Part shown: in pieces, positions 9,729 through 17,725 of the stretch
How the letters are laid out: every line of letters starts with the position of its first letter
How positions within the stretch are numbered: the first letter of the stretch is position 1
From: Elusimicrobiota bacterium
Lineage (GTDB): Bacteria; Elusimicrobiota; Elusimicrobia; UBA1565; UBA9628
Length of the DNA stretch: 43,563 bases
NCBI GenBank assembly: GCA_016182905.1
Contig: JACPFR010000049.1
Span: 1-43,563 of the forward strand
Reading direction: 5' to 3'
The notes under the pieces: generated by a model
What the model saw: the letters and a program-made list of their open reading frames with translations, nothing else
Told to the model about the DNA's origin: nothing
Databases searched by the model: none
Program-made: the position numbers and the translations under genes

Positions 9729-10783
9729 AAACCCTCCCCAAACCCCTGACCATAGCCGACGTCGCCTTCATCGTCGGCGGACAAGCCTCGGGCGACCTCT
9801 CCCACACCGTGACCGGCGTCGCCGACCTGGCCGACGCGAGCCCCGCCGACGCCGTTTTCCTCGAGAACCGGAAGTACACGGCCCTCGCCGGGACCGCTCC
9901 CGCGGGCTGCCTGTTCCTGACCCCCGACCTCAAGGACACGCCCTGCGCCGCCAAGGGCAAGGTGATCGTCGACGAGCCCCGGGCCGCCTTCGCGAAGCTC
10001 GTGCGCATGATCGACGAGCACGCCAAGACCAAGATCCTGCCCACCCACAGCCCCAAGTCCTCGATCCACGGCAAGGCCGTCCTCGGCCCCAACGTCTCCG
10101 TCGGCGACTTCGTCGTCATCGAGCGCGGCGCCGCGGTCGGCGAGAACACGGTCGTCATGCCGCAGGTGTACATCGGCGTCAACGCGAAGATCGGCCGCAA
10201 CTGCCTGCTCTATCCCCAGGTCGTCATCCGCGACGAATGCGTCATCGGCGACGGCGTGATCATCCACCCCGGCGCGGTGATCGGGGCCGACGGCTTCGGC
10301 TTTTTGACGGATAAAAAAACCGGCCGCCACACCAAGATCCCCCAAATAGGCAACGTGGTCATCGAGGCGGGCTGCGAGATCGGCGCCAACGTGACGATCG
10401 ACCGCGGCGCGGTCGGCTCGACCGTGGTCAAGGCCGGCACCCAGATCGACAACCTCGTGCAGATCGGGCACAACGCGAAGCTCGGCCGGGACTGCGTCGT
10501 CGTCTCGCAGACCGGCATCGCCGGCTCCACTCACGTCGGCAACAACGTCGTCCTCGCGGGCCAGGCCGGCGTCGCCGGCCACCTGACGATCGGCGACGGC
10601 GCGATCATCACCGCGCAGACGGGCGTGATGAGCGACGTCCCTCCGAAAACCGTCCTGTTCGGCTCGCCCGGCCGCCCGCACCGCGAGGCCTTCAAGCTCC
10701 AGGCGCTGTTCAGCCGCCTCCCCGAACTGTTCGACAAGGTCAAGGAACTCGAAAAGAAGCTCGGCGCGTCCGCCGGCAAATGA
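9725..10783 (+). CDS. lpxD: UDP-3-O-acylglucosamine N-acyltransferase LpxD
   Basis: A 352-residue left-handed beta-helix acyltransferase for the third lipid A step, adding an acyl chain from acyl-ACP to the 2-amino group. The N-terminal uridine-binding domain is followed by many hexapeptide repeats ('IGRNCLLYPQVVIRDECVIG', 'IGANVTIDRGAVG'). The catalytic histidine lies in 'VQIGHNAKLG' near residue 247. 'GADGFGF' is the LpxD-specific loop. A short helical tail closes the chain. It starts in an ATGA overlap with ompH/skp. Confidence 0.95.
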   Translation: MKTLPKPLTIADVAFIVGGQASGDLSHTVTGVADLADASPADAVFLENRKYTALAGTAPAGCLFLTPDLKDTPCAAKGKVIVDEPRAAFAKLVRMIDEHAKTKILPTHSPKSSIHGKAVLGPNVSVGDFVVIERGAAVGENTVVMPQVYIGVNAKIGRNCLLYPQVVIRDECVIGDGVIIHPGAVIGADGFGFLTDKKTGRHTKIPQIGNVVIEAGCEIGANVTIDRGAVGSTVVKAGTQIDNLVQIGHNAKLGRDCVVVSQTGIAGSTHVGNNVVLAGQAGVAGHLTIGDGAIITAQTGVMSDVPPKTVLFGSPGRPHREAFKLQALFSRLPELFDKVKELEKKLGASAGK

Positions 10784-10793
10784 GGTCACCGCT

Positions 10794-11690
10794 ATGATGA
10801 ACAACGATTACCCGCTGCAGATCACGATCGCGAAGGAAGTCGAGCTCGAGGGAGTGGGCCTGCACACCGGCAATAAGTCCAAGATCTCCTTCCGGCCCGC
10901 GCCCGCCAATACCGGCATCCGCTTCTTCCGCTCCGACCTCGCGGGCACGCCGATGATCCCGGCCCGCCTCGACTTCGTGCTGACCACCGTGCGCGGCACC
11001 AACCTGGGGCTCGGCGACGCCAAGGTCCATACCGTCGAGCACGTGCTGTCGGCCTGCACGGGCCTGGGCATCGACAACATCGACATCCTGGTCACGGCCA
11101 ACGAGCCGCCGATCATGGACGGCTCGGCCCTTCCTTTCATCGAGGCCCTCATCCGCGCCGGCCTGAGGACGCTCGACGCGCCGAAGCGCTGGCTGCACCT
11201 GCCGCACGAGGTGACCTACACGGCCAAGGACGGCGCGCGCTACCGGGCGACGCCCTCCGACAAGTTCGAGATCGTCGCGACCTTGATCCACGACCACCCG
11301 TTGATGCCCAAGATGACGATGTCGATGGCCGTCGAGCGGGAGAGCTACCTGGCCGAGGTCGCGCGCGCCCGCACGTTCTGCTTCGAGCATGAGGTCGCCT
11401 ACCTCAAGAGCCAGGGCCTCGCCCAGGGCGGCACGCTCGAGAACGCCATCGTCATCGGCAAGGACCGCTTCCACACGAACGCCGAGGGGCTGCGCTTCCC
11501 CGACGAGTTCGTCCGCCAAAAGATGCTCGATCTCATCGGCGACCTGACCTTGATCGGCCGGCCGCTGTTCAAGATGAAAGTCGAGGCCGAGCGCCTCGGC
11601 CACGCGCACAACGTCGAGTTCGCCAAGCTGCTCGACGCCGCGGCGCGCAAGCTGCGCAAACCCAAGACGCCCGCCATGGAGGCCAAATAA
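10794..11690 (+). CDS. lpxC: UDP-3-O-acyl-N-acetylglucosamine deacetylase LpxC, with altered zinc-ligand position
   Basis: A 298-residue protein of normal length for the committed deacetylation step of lipid A synthesis. Recognisable parts are 'GVGLHTGNKSKI', 'VHTVEHVLSACTGLGIDN' with the catalytic glutamate and first zinc histidine (E82, H83), 'ARTFCFEHEVAYLKSQGLAQGG', 'DEFVRQKMLDLIGDL' and the catalytic 'GHAHN' (H270). In E. coli the second zinc ligand is the histidine of R-H-K-M-L-D. Here that position is glutamine (Q242, codon CAA at 11517-11519), while the third ligand D246 is kept. A second ATG follows at 10797. The gene starts 10 bases after lpxD. Confidence 0.93.
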   Translation: MMNNDYPLQITIAKEVELEGVGLHTGNKSKISFRPAPANTGIRFFRSDLAGTPMIPARLDFVLTTVRGTNLGLGDAKVHTVEHVLSACTGLGIDNIDILVTANEPPIMDGSALPFIEALIRAGLRTLDAPKRWLHLPHEVTYTAKDGARYRATPSDKFEIVATLIHDHPLMPKMTMSMAVERESYLAEVARARTFCFEHEVAYLKSQGLAQGGTLENAIVIGKDRFHTNAEGLRFPDEFVRQKMLDLIGDLTLIGRPLFKMKVEAERLGHAHNVEFAKLLDAAARKLRKPKTPAMEAK

Positions 11691-11691
11691 C

Positions 11692-12177
11692 ATGAGCACC
11701 GAGACCGCCGCGACTCCTTCTCCCTTCGCCGCCCCCGCCGTCCGCTCCCTCGACACCATGGGCGTCAAGAAGGCGATCCCGCACCGGTATCCGTTTTTGC
11801 TGGTCGACAAGATCGACGTCGTCCAGGAAGACAAATACTGCATCGGCACCAAGATGGTGACGGCGAACGAACATTTCTTCGAGGGCCACTTCCCCGGGCA
11901 GCCCGTCATGCCGGGAGTGCTCATCATCGAGTCCATGGCGCAGACCGCCTGCGCGATGCTCCTCTCCAAGGGCGGCTTCGAGAACAAGATCGCCTTCTTC
12001 ATGGGCATCGACGAGGCCAAGTTCCGCGCGCCCGTCCTCCCCGGCTGCGTGCTCAAGCACCATATCGAGATCCTGCGCCTGGGGCGCGCGGGCAAGTTCA
12101 AGGGCGAGGCCTACGTGGACGGCAAGCTCGCCGCGGAAGCGACGATGACGTTCGCCCTCGTCGACAAGGCGGCGTGA
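11692..12177 (+). CDS. fabZ: 3-hydroxyacyl-[acyl-carrier-protein] dehydratase FabZ
   Basis: A 161-residue hot-dog-fold dehydratase of fatty-acid elongation. 'IPHRYPFLLVDKI' contains the catalytic histidine near residue 31, and 'EGHFPGQPVMPGVLIIESMAQTA' contains the substrate tunnel and the catalytic glutamate on the central helix. The N-terminus has about 18 extra Thr/Ala/Pro residues. It begins 2 bases after the lpxC stop codon; FabZ balances 3-hydroxyacyl-ACP use between lipid A and phospholipid, which fits its position between lpxC and lpxA. Confidence 0.95.
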   Translation: MSTETAATPSPFAAPAVRSLDTMGVKKAIPHRYPFLLVDKIDVVQEDKYCIGTKMVTANEHFFEGHFPGQPVMPGVLIIESMAQTACAMLLSKGGFENKIAFFMGIDEAKFRAPVLPGCVLKHHIEILRLGRAGKFKGEAYVDGKLAAEATMTFALVDKAA

Positions 12178-12181
12178 TGCC

Positions 12182-12994
12182 ATGGCCATCCACCCGACGG
12201 CCCTAGTCGACGCCAGCGCCAAGATCGACCCCTCCGCCGAGATCGGCCCTTACGCCATCATCGGACCGGAGACCGTGATCGGCCCGCGCACGAAGGTGGG
12301 CGCGCACGCGGTCGTGGAATACGCGACGCTCGGCGCCGACAACATCCTGCACCCCGGCTGCTACGTCGGCACGCCCCCGCAGGACCTCAAGTACGCGGGC
12401 GAGAAGACCCGCCTCGTGATGGGCGACAAGAACGTCGTCCGCGAGTGCGTGACCATCAACCGCGGCACCGCCCAGGGCGGCGGCCTGACGAAGATCGGCT
12501 CGAACTGCCTGTTCATGGCCTGCTCCCACGTCGCCCACGACTGCGTGGTCGGCAACGGCGTCATCATCGTCAACGCGGTGCTCCTCGCAGGCCACGTGCA
12601 CATCGGGGACATGGCCGTGCTCGGCGGGATGTGCGCGATCCACCAGTTCACGCGCATCGGGCGCCTGGCGATGCTCGGCGGCGGGTCGATGAACGGCCAG
12701 GACGTCCTGCCCTTCGCCAACACCCAGGGCGACCGCGCGACGATGCGCGGCATCAACATGCTCGGCCTCAAGCGCGCGGGCGTGCCTCCCGAGTCGCGGA
12801 CCGCGCTCAAGAACGCCTACAAGACCCTGTTCCTGTCCGGCCTGACCCAGGCCGACGCGCTGGCGCAGCTGAAGTCCGGCGGCAAGCCGGACCCGATCGT
12901 CCAGGAGTGGATCGACTTCATCGAGTCGGCCGGCAAGCGCGGCTACATGCGCCCGGCCGTGGGCGCCGCCGAGCTCGAAGAGGCCGCCGTCTAA
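12182..12994 (+). CDS. lpxA: UDP-N-acetylglucosamine O-acyltransferase LpxA
   Basis: A 270-residue hexapeptide-repeat acyltransferase for the first lipid A step. Diagnostic segments are 'PPQDLKYAGEKTRLVMGDKN', 'RECVTINRGTAQGGGLTKIG' and 'SHVAHDCVVGNG', with the catalytic histidine at about residue 119, followed by 'GGMCAIHQFTRIG'. The helical C-terminal ACP-binding domain starts near residue 195. If the adjacent Gfo/Idh protein is a GnnA-type dehydrogenase, this LpxA might accept an amino sugar instead of UDP-GlcNAc; this cannot be decided by reading the sequence. It starts 4 bases after fabZ. Confidence 0.95.
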   Translation: MAIHPTALVDASAKIDPSAEIGPYAIIGPETVIGPRTKVGAHAVVEYATLGADNILHPGCYVGTPPQDLKYAGEKTRLVMGDKNVVRECVTINRGTAQGGGLTKIGSNCLFMACSHVAHDCVVGNGVIIVNAVLLAGHVHIGDMAVLGGMCAIHQFTRIGRLAMLGGGSMNGQDVLPFANTQGDRATMRGINMLGLKRAGVPPESRTALKNAYKTLFLSGLTQADALAQLKSGGKPDPIVQEWIDFIESAGKRGYMRPAVGAAELEEAAV

Positions 12995-12997
12995 CGC

Positions 12998-13840
12998 ATG
13001 GGAACGGAGCCGCTCGGACTCATCGCCGGCTCCGGCCGATTCCCGTTCCTCGTCGCCGAGGAAGCCAAGCGCCGCGGCGTGCCCGTCGTGGCCCTGGGCA
13101 TACCCGGGGTCACCGACCCCGCGCTCGAGTCCGTGGCCGGGGGCCTCGCCTGGTTCAAGCTCGGCCAGATCGACGCGCCGATCAAGGCGCTCAAGGACCG
13201 GGGCGCCCGCAAGGTCGTCATGGCGGGCAAGGTCCAGCACGTGTCGCTGTTCGGCGGCGTGATGCCGGACTGGCGCGCGGCGAAGGTCCTGCTCGGCCTC
13301 AAGGACAAGCGAACGGACACCATCCTGAAGGCCGTCGTCGACGAGTTCGCCAAGGACGGCCTCGAGTTCATCTCGTCCGCCCATTATCTGGAACACCTGT
13401 TGGCGCCGGACGGGCCGCTGACCAAGAAGACGTTCTCGACGAAGCAACGGAGCGACGCTTCGCTCGGCTGGAAGGCCGCGAAGGCCGTCGCGGGCTTCGA
13501 CATCGGCCAGACGGTGGTCGTTCAGGACGGGGCCGTGGTCGCCGTCGAGGGGATGGAAGGCACGGACGCCTGCGTCGAGCGCGCCGCGACGCTCGCCCGC
13601 ACCTCGGGCCGCGAGCCTTCCCTCGTCGTCGTCAAGGTCGCCAAGCCCCGCCAAGATTTCCGTTTCGACCTGCCCGTCGTCGGCCTCGATTCGCTCGTCC
13701 ATTTCAAGGCGCAGGGCGTGAAGGCCCTGGCCCTCGAGGCCGGCGCGACTCTCGTGTTCGACCGCGCCCGCTTCGCGCTCGACGCGGACGCCGCCGGCAT
13801 CGCCGCGGCGGGCTTTCCCCCGGAGGGACCGATCTCATGA
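12998..13840 (+). CDS. lpxI: UDP-2,3-diacylglucosamine pyrophosphatase LpxI
   Basis: A 280-residue protein of the LpxI (former DUF1009) family, which hydrolyses UDP-2,3-diacylglucosamine to lipid X and replaces LpxH in many bacteria. The N-terminal 'LGLIAGSGRFPFLVAEEAKRRG' and 'KVVMAGKVQH' segments are typical, as are 'DIGQTVVVQDGAVVAVEGMEGTDA' and the C-terminal 'DLPVVGLDSL'. It starts 3 bases after lpxA and overlaps the next gene by ATGA, consistent with the pathway order LpxA-LpxI-LpxB. Confidence 0.93.
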   Translation: MGTEPLGLIAGSGRFPFLVAEEAKRRGVPVVALGIPGVTDPALESVAGGLAWFKLGQIDAPIKALKDRGARKVVMAGKVQHVSLFGGVMPDWRAAKVLLGLKDKRTDTILKAVVDEFAKDGLEFISSAHYLEHLLAPDGPLTKKTFSTKQRSDASLGWKAAKAVAGFDIGQTVVVQDGAVVAVEGMEGTDACVERAATLARTSGREPSLVVVKVAKPRQDFRFDLPVVGLDSLVHFKAQGVKALALEAGATLVFDRARFALDADAAGIAAAGFPPEGPIS

Positions 13841-14880
13841 CCGAATCGTCCAAGATACGCGTCGCCGTCGTCGGCGCGGGCAAGATGGGCACCCATCACG
13901 CGCGCGCGCTGTCGAAGCTCCCCGACGTCGAGCTCGCGGGGGTCTGCGACACCAACGTCTGGAAGGCGCAGCTCGCCGCCTGGCAGTCGAACACCGTCGC
14001 GGTGCGCGACTACAAGGACGTGCTGTCTCGCGTGGACGCGGTGATCGTGGCGGTGCCCACGCCCCTGCACTACGAGGTCGGCAAGGCCGTCCTCGAGGCC
14101 GGCGCGCACTGCCTCATCGAGAAGCCGCTGGCCTCCTCGGTGGACGAGGCCAAAGAGCTGCTCGCGCTGTCCGAGGCCAAGGAGCTGATCCTGCAGGTCG
14201 GCCACATCGAGCGCTTCAACCCCGCCGTGCTCGAGGCCGTCAAGCACATCCGCGACCCCCGATACATCACGGTGGAACGCCTCGGCCCCTACGACCCGCG
14301 CATGAGCCACATCGGCGTGGTCATGGACCTGATGATCCACGACCTCGACATCCTGCTGACCCTCGTGGGCTCCGAGGTCGAGAGCATCGAGGCCCTGGGC
14401 GCCAACCTCCTGTCCGGCCACGAGGACATCGCCAACGTGCGCGTGCGCTTCAAGACCGGCTGCGTGGCCGACCTGACGGCGAGCCGCATCTCGCTGGGCA
14501 AGAGCCGCAAGCTGCGGGCCTTCCAGAAGGACTCCTACATCTCCCTCGACTACGGCAACACCGCGCTCAAGGTCTACCGCAAGAAGACGCCGGTGATCAA
14601 GAGCCTCAAGGACGTCGAGTACCTGAGCCCGAAGCTGTCCTCGACCGACCCTCTGCGCAACGAGCACCAGCACTTCCTCGACTGCATCCGCCACAACCGC
14701 AAGCCCTGGCCGAGCGGCGAGCGCGGCGTCGAGGCCCTGAAGCTCGCCCTCCAGATCTCCGAGGAGCTCGAACGCTACGAGCTGTCGGGCCACGCCGGCT
14801 CGCGCTCCCTCATCCCCAGCTGGGCCCAGGACCTGGGCAAGATCGCCAAATCCGTCGGTAAAGACATATTACGCAGCTGA
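13837..14880 (+). CDS. Gfo/Idh/MocA oxidoreductase in the lipid A operon (GnnA-like candidate)
   Basis: A 347-residue NAD(P)-dependent oxidoreductase. The Rossmann loop reads 'VAVVGAGKMGTHHARAL', the family EKP motif reads 'LIEKPLASS', and 'QVGHIERFNPAV' matches the nucleotide-sugar dehydrogenase branch. It lies exactly between lpxI and lpxB. In Acidithiobacillus ferrooxidans the related GnnA, with the transaminase GnnB, makes UDP-GlcNAc3N so that lipid A carries amide-linked acyl chains at position 3. No DegT-type GnnB lies beside it here; the class III aminotransferase at 1187-2530 is a different family. A GnnA role is thus plausible but unproven. The next gene seems to start inside its stop (CTGA). 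Confidence 0.85.
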   Translation: MTESSKIRVAVVGAGKMGTHHARALSKLPDVELAGVCDTNVWKAQLAAWQSNTVAVRDYKDVLSRVDAVIVAVPTPLHYEVGKAVLEAGAHCLIEKPLASSVDEAKELLALSEAKELILQVGHIERFNPAVLEAVKHIRDPRYITVERLGPYDPRMSHIGVVMDLMIHDLDILLTLVGSEVESIEALGANLLSGHEDIANVRVRFKTGCVADLTASRISLGKSRKLRAFQKDSYISLDYGNTALKVYRKKTPVIKSLKDVEYLSPKLSSTDPLRNEHQHFLDCIRHNRKPWPSGERGVEALKLALQISEELERYELSGHAGSRSLIPSWAQDLGKIAKSVGKDILRS

Positions 14881-15986
14881 CCCGCACGTTCCTCATCGTG
14901 GCGGGGGACCCTTCCGGGGACCTCCACGCCTCGAACCTGATCAAGGCGCTCAAGCGCCTGGATCCGTCCGTCCGCGTCGCCGCGGTCGGCGGCCCGCTGT
15001 GCCGCTCCGTCGCGGACGAGTTCCTCGAGGACCTCACCTCGAAGGGCGTCACCGGCTTCATCGAGCCCGCCCTCAAGATCCCCTTCCTCCTGAAGCTCGC
15101 CTCGCGCCTGAGCGCCTTCATCGAGCGGCGCCGTCCGGCCGCCCTGATCTGCGTGGACTACTACGGCTTCAACCGGCGCATCCTCCCGTACGCCAAGGCG
15201 GCCGGCGTCCCCGCCTTCTATTTCGTCAGCCCGCAGGTGTGGGCCTCCCGTCCGGGGCGGATCAAGGTGCTCAAGCGCCTGGTCGACAGGATGCTGGTCA
15301 TCTTCCCGTTCGAGGAGAAGCTGTACCGCGACGCCGGCGTCCCCGCCGACTTCGTCGGCCACCCGCTGCTCGACCTGATCCCCGAGCCGAGGCCCCGGGA
15401 GGAGGGGACGAACCTCATCGGCCTCCTGCCCGGAAGCCGTTCCTCCGAGATCCGGCGGCATCTGCCCGTCTTCCTCGAGGCCTTCCGCCTGCTGCGCCTG
15501 AAGAACCGCTTCCTGGAGGCCCGCCTGTTCGCCGCCGCCTCGCAGGCCGACTCGGCGTACGGCCGGCTGCCCGACGGCGTCAAGCTCGTGCGCGAGCAGG
15601 ATTATTCCCAGCGAGGACGTCTCGACCTGGCGATCTGCTCCTCGGGCACCGCGACGCTCGAGAACGCGCTGCTGGGCGTCCCCATGGTCGTCGTCTACAA
15701 GCTCTCCTGGCCGACCTACGCGATCGCCCGGGCCTTGGTGAAGGTCAAGCACATCGCCATGGCCAACCTGCTCGCGGGCAGGACCATCGTGCCCGAGCTG
15801 ATCCAGCGCGACGCCACCGCGACGCGCGTCTTCCTCGAGGCGTCGGCCCTGCTCGACGATCCGGTCAAGGCCGCCGCGACGCGCGCCGAGCTGCTCAAGG
15901 TCCGCCGCTCGCTGGGAACCCCCGGCGCCGCCGACCGCGCCGCGGCCGCCGTCCTCGCCGGCGCGGCGAAGGAGGCCGCGCGATGA
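14877..15986 (+). CDS. lpxB: Lipid-A-disaccharide synthase LpxB, CTG start
   Basis: About 369 residues, a GT19 glycosyltransferase joining UDP-2,3-diacylglucosamine and lipid X. The N-terminus reads (L)TRTFLIVAGDPSGDLHASNLI. The in-frame GTG at 14898 falls inside the first beta-strand and would remove 'TRTFLI'. An in-frame stop lies at 14859-14861, and the only reasonable start between is CTG at 14877, overlapping the previous stop as CTGA (ATT at 14868 is a weaker alternative). Other motifs are 'CVDYYGFNRR', 'YFVSPQVWASRPGRIKVL', 'FVGHPLLDL', 'LLPGSRSSEIRRHLP' and 'SSGTATLENALLGVPMVVVYK'. It overlaps the exporter gene by ATGA. Confidence 0.92.
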   Translation: MTRTFLIVAGDPSGDLHASNLIKALKRLDPSVRVAAVGGPLCRSVADEFLEDLTSKGVTGFIEPALKIPFLLKLASRLSAFIERRRPAALICVDYYGFNRRILPYAKAAGVPAFYFVSPQVWASRPGRIKVLKRLVDRMLVIFPFEEKLYRDAGVPADFVGHPLLDLIPEPRPREEGTNLIGLLPGSRSSEIRRHLPVFLEAFRLLRLKNRFLEARLFAAASQADSAYGRLPDGVKLVREQDYSQRGRLDLAICSSGTATLENALLGVPMVVVYKLSWPTYAIARALVKVKHIAMANLLAGRTIVPELIQRDATATRVFLEASALLDDPVKAAATRAELLKVRRSLGTPGAADRAAAAVLAGAAKEAAR

Positions 15987-17725
15987 GCATCCGCCGCCGG
16001 CTGCTGCGCTACGTGAAGCCCTATCTCGGCCGCTTCGGCTGGGCCTGCGTCGCGATGATGGCCGTCTCGGCGGTCAACGGCCTGGGCATCCTCCTGCTCA
16101 AGCCGATCGTCGACGAGGTCTTCATCGCCAAGGACCTGCGCATGCTGGCGCTCGCCGTCGCCGGCGTGCCGCTGCTCGTGGCGCTGAAGGCCGCGGCCTC
16201 GTACGTCCAGAACTACCTGATGAGCTGGATCGGCCAGCGCGTGAGCCAGCAGATCCGCGAGGACCTGTTCCGGCACCTGCACCTCCTGCCGCTCGAGTAC
16301 TACTCCGGCCTGCGCGGCTCGGACGTGCTGTCGCGCGTGACCGGGGACCTGACGCTCGCCCAGAGCGCGCTGACGACCTTGCCCGTCTACCTCATCCGCG
16401 ACAGCCTGACCGTGCTGTTCCTCGTCGCGTCCCTGTTCCGGCTCGACTGGCGCTTCGCCGCGCTGACCATCCTCGGCTCCCCCCTGTCGCTGGCCGCGCT
16501 GCTGGTGCTCTCGCGCAAGATGCGGGAGTCCAGCCGCCAGTCGCAGATCGCCGTCGACCGCCTGCACCACCGCTTCCAGGAGAGCGTGCAGGGCATGATG
16601 ACGGTGAAGGCCTTCAACTACGAGACCGGCGCCACGGAGAAGTTCCAGGAGGAGAACGAGTCCTTCTTCCAGCCGATGATGCGCTACCTGCGCGCCACCG
16701 CGCTGATGAACCCCCTGCTCGAGCTCGGCGCCTCGGTCATGGTCGCCGCCGTGATCTGGTTCGGCGGCCGCGAGGTGATCAGCGGGCGCATGACACCCGG
16801 CGCCTTCTTCGCCTTCATGGGCGCCATGCTCGCCGCCTACGCGCCGATCAAGAACCTCGCGCGCGTCAACGCCGAGGGCCAGCGCGCCTGGGCCTCGGCC
16901 GAGCGGCTGTTCCAGATCCTCGACGAGAAGACGGCGCTGCCCCGCAAGCGCATGCCGGCCTTCAAGCACCTCGCCTCCACCGTCCGCCTCGAGGGCGTCG
17001 GCTTCCGCTACCCCGGCGCGCGAGGCTGGGCCCTGCGCGGGCTCGACCTCGAGATCCCGAAGGGCGCACGCACGGCGATCGTCGGCCCGAACGGCTGCGG
17101 CAAGACGACGATCACCAAGCTCCTGCTGCGCCTGCACGACCCGCTCGAGGGGCGCATCACCTTCGACGGGGTCGACGCCCGCGAGCTCGACGCGTCCTCG
17201 ATCCGCGCCCGCGTCGGGCTTGTCTCCGCCGACGCGGTGCTCTTCAACGACACCGTCTTCCAGAACCTGGCGCTCGGGCGCAAGGTCGTGACGCTCTCCG
17301 AGGTCGAGGCGGCGGTGAAGGCGGTCGGCGCCGAGGAGTTCGTGACCGCGCTGCCCGAGGGCTACCAGACGACGCTCGGCGACTGGGGCTTCTCGCTGTC
17401 CTTCGGCCAACGGCAGAAGCTGGCGATCGCGCGCATGCTCCTCAAGGACCCCGAGATCGTCGTCCTCGACGAGGCGACCGCGCATCTCGACGGCTCCTCC
17501 CGCGAGGAGGTCCTCTCCGTGCTCGGGACCGCGCTCGCCGGACGCACCGTCGTCACGATCGCCCACGACCTCGCCTCGGTCGCTCCGTCGGACAAGATCT
17601 TCGTGCTGAACAACGGGGGCCTGGCCGAGTCCGGCACCCACGCCGAGCTCATGGCGAACCGGGGCCTGTACCGCCGGTTGTTCGAGCTCCAAAGCGCCGC
17701 GCGCGACTCGGCCGAGGCCCCGTGA
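15983..17725 (+). CDS. MsbA-like lipid A exporter, ABC transporter with fused membrane and ATPase domains
   Basis: A 580-residue half-transporter of the MsbA type that would flip lipid A core across the inner membrane. Six hydrophobic segments fill residues ~15-310. The ATPase domain has Walker A 'GPNGCGKTT' near residue 368, a signature loop reading 'LSFGQRQKLAIAR' (canonical LSGGQ with Phe in place of one Gly), Walker B 'IVVLDEATAHLD' near 492, and a switch histidine in 'TIAHDL'. It overlaps lpxB by ATGA and the next gene by GTGA. Position and fold fit MsbA, but the substrate is inferred only from context. Confidence 0.88.
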   Translation: MSIRRRLLRYVKPYLGRFGWACVAMMAVSAVNGLGILLLKPIVDEVFIAKDLRMLALAVAGVPLLVALKAAASYVQNYLMSWIGQRVSQQIREDLFRHLHLLPLEYYSGLRGSDVLSRVTGDLTLAQSALTTLPVYLIRDSLTVLFLVASLFRLDWRFAALTILGSPLSLAALLVLSRKMRESSRQSQIAVDRLHHRFQESVQGMMTVKAFNYETGATEKFQEENESFFQPMMRYLRATALMNPLLELGASVMVAAVIWFGGREVISGRMTPGAFFAFMGAMLAAYAPIKNLARVNAEGQRAWASAERLFQILDEKTALPRKRMPAFKHLASTVRLEGVGFRYPGARGWALRGLDLEIPKGARTAIVGPNGCGKTTITKLLLRLHDPLEGRITFDGVDARELDASSIRARVGLVSADAVLFNDTVFQNLALGRKVVTLSEVEAAVKAVGAEEFVTALPEGYQTTLGDWGFSLSFGQRQKLAIARMLLKDPEIVVLDEATAHLDGSSREEVLSVLGTALAGRTVVTIAHDLASVAPSDKIFVLNNGGLAESGTHAELMANRGLYRRLFELQSAARDSAEAP

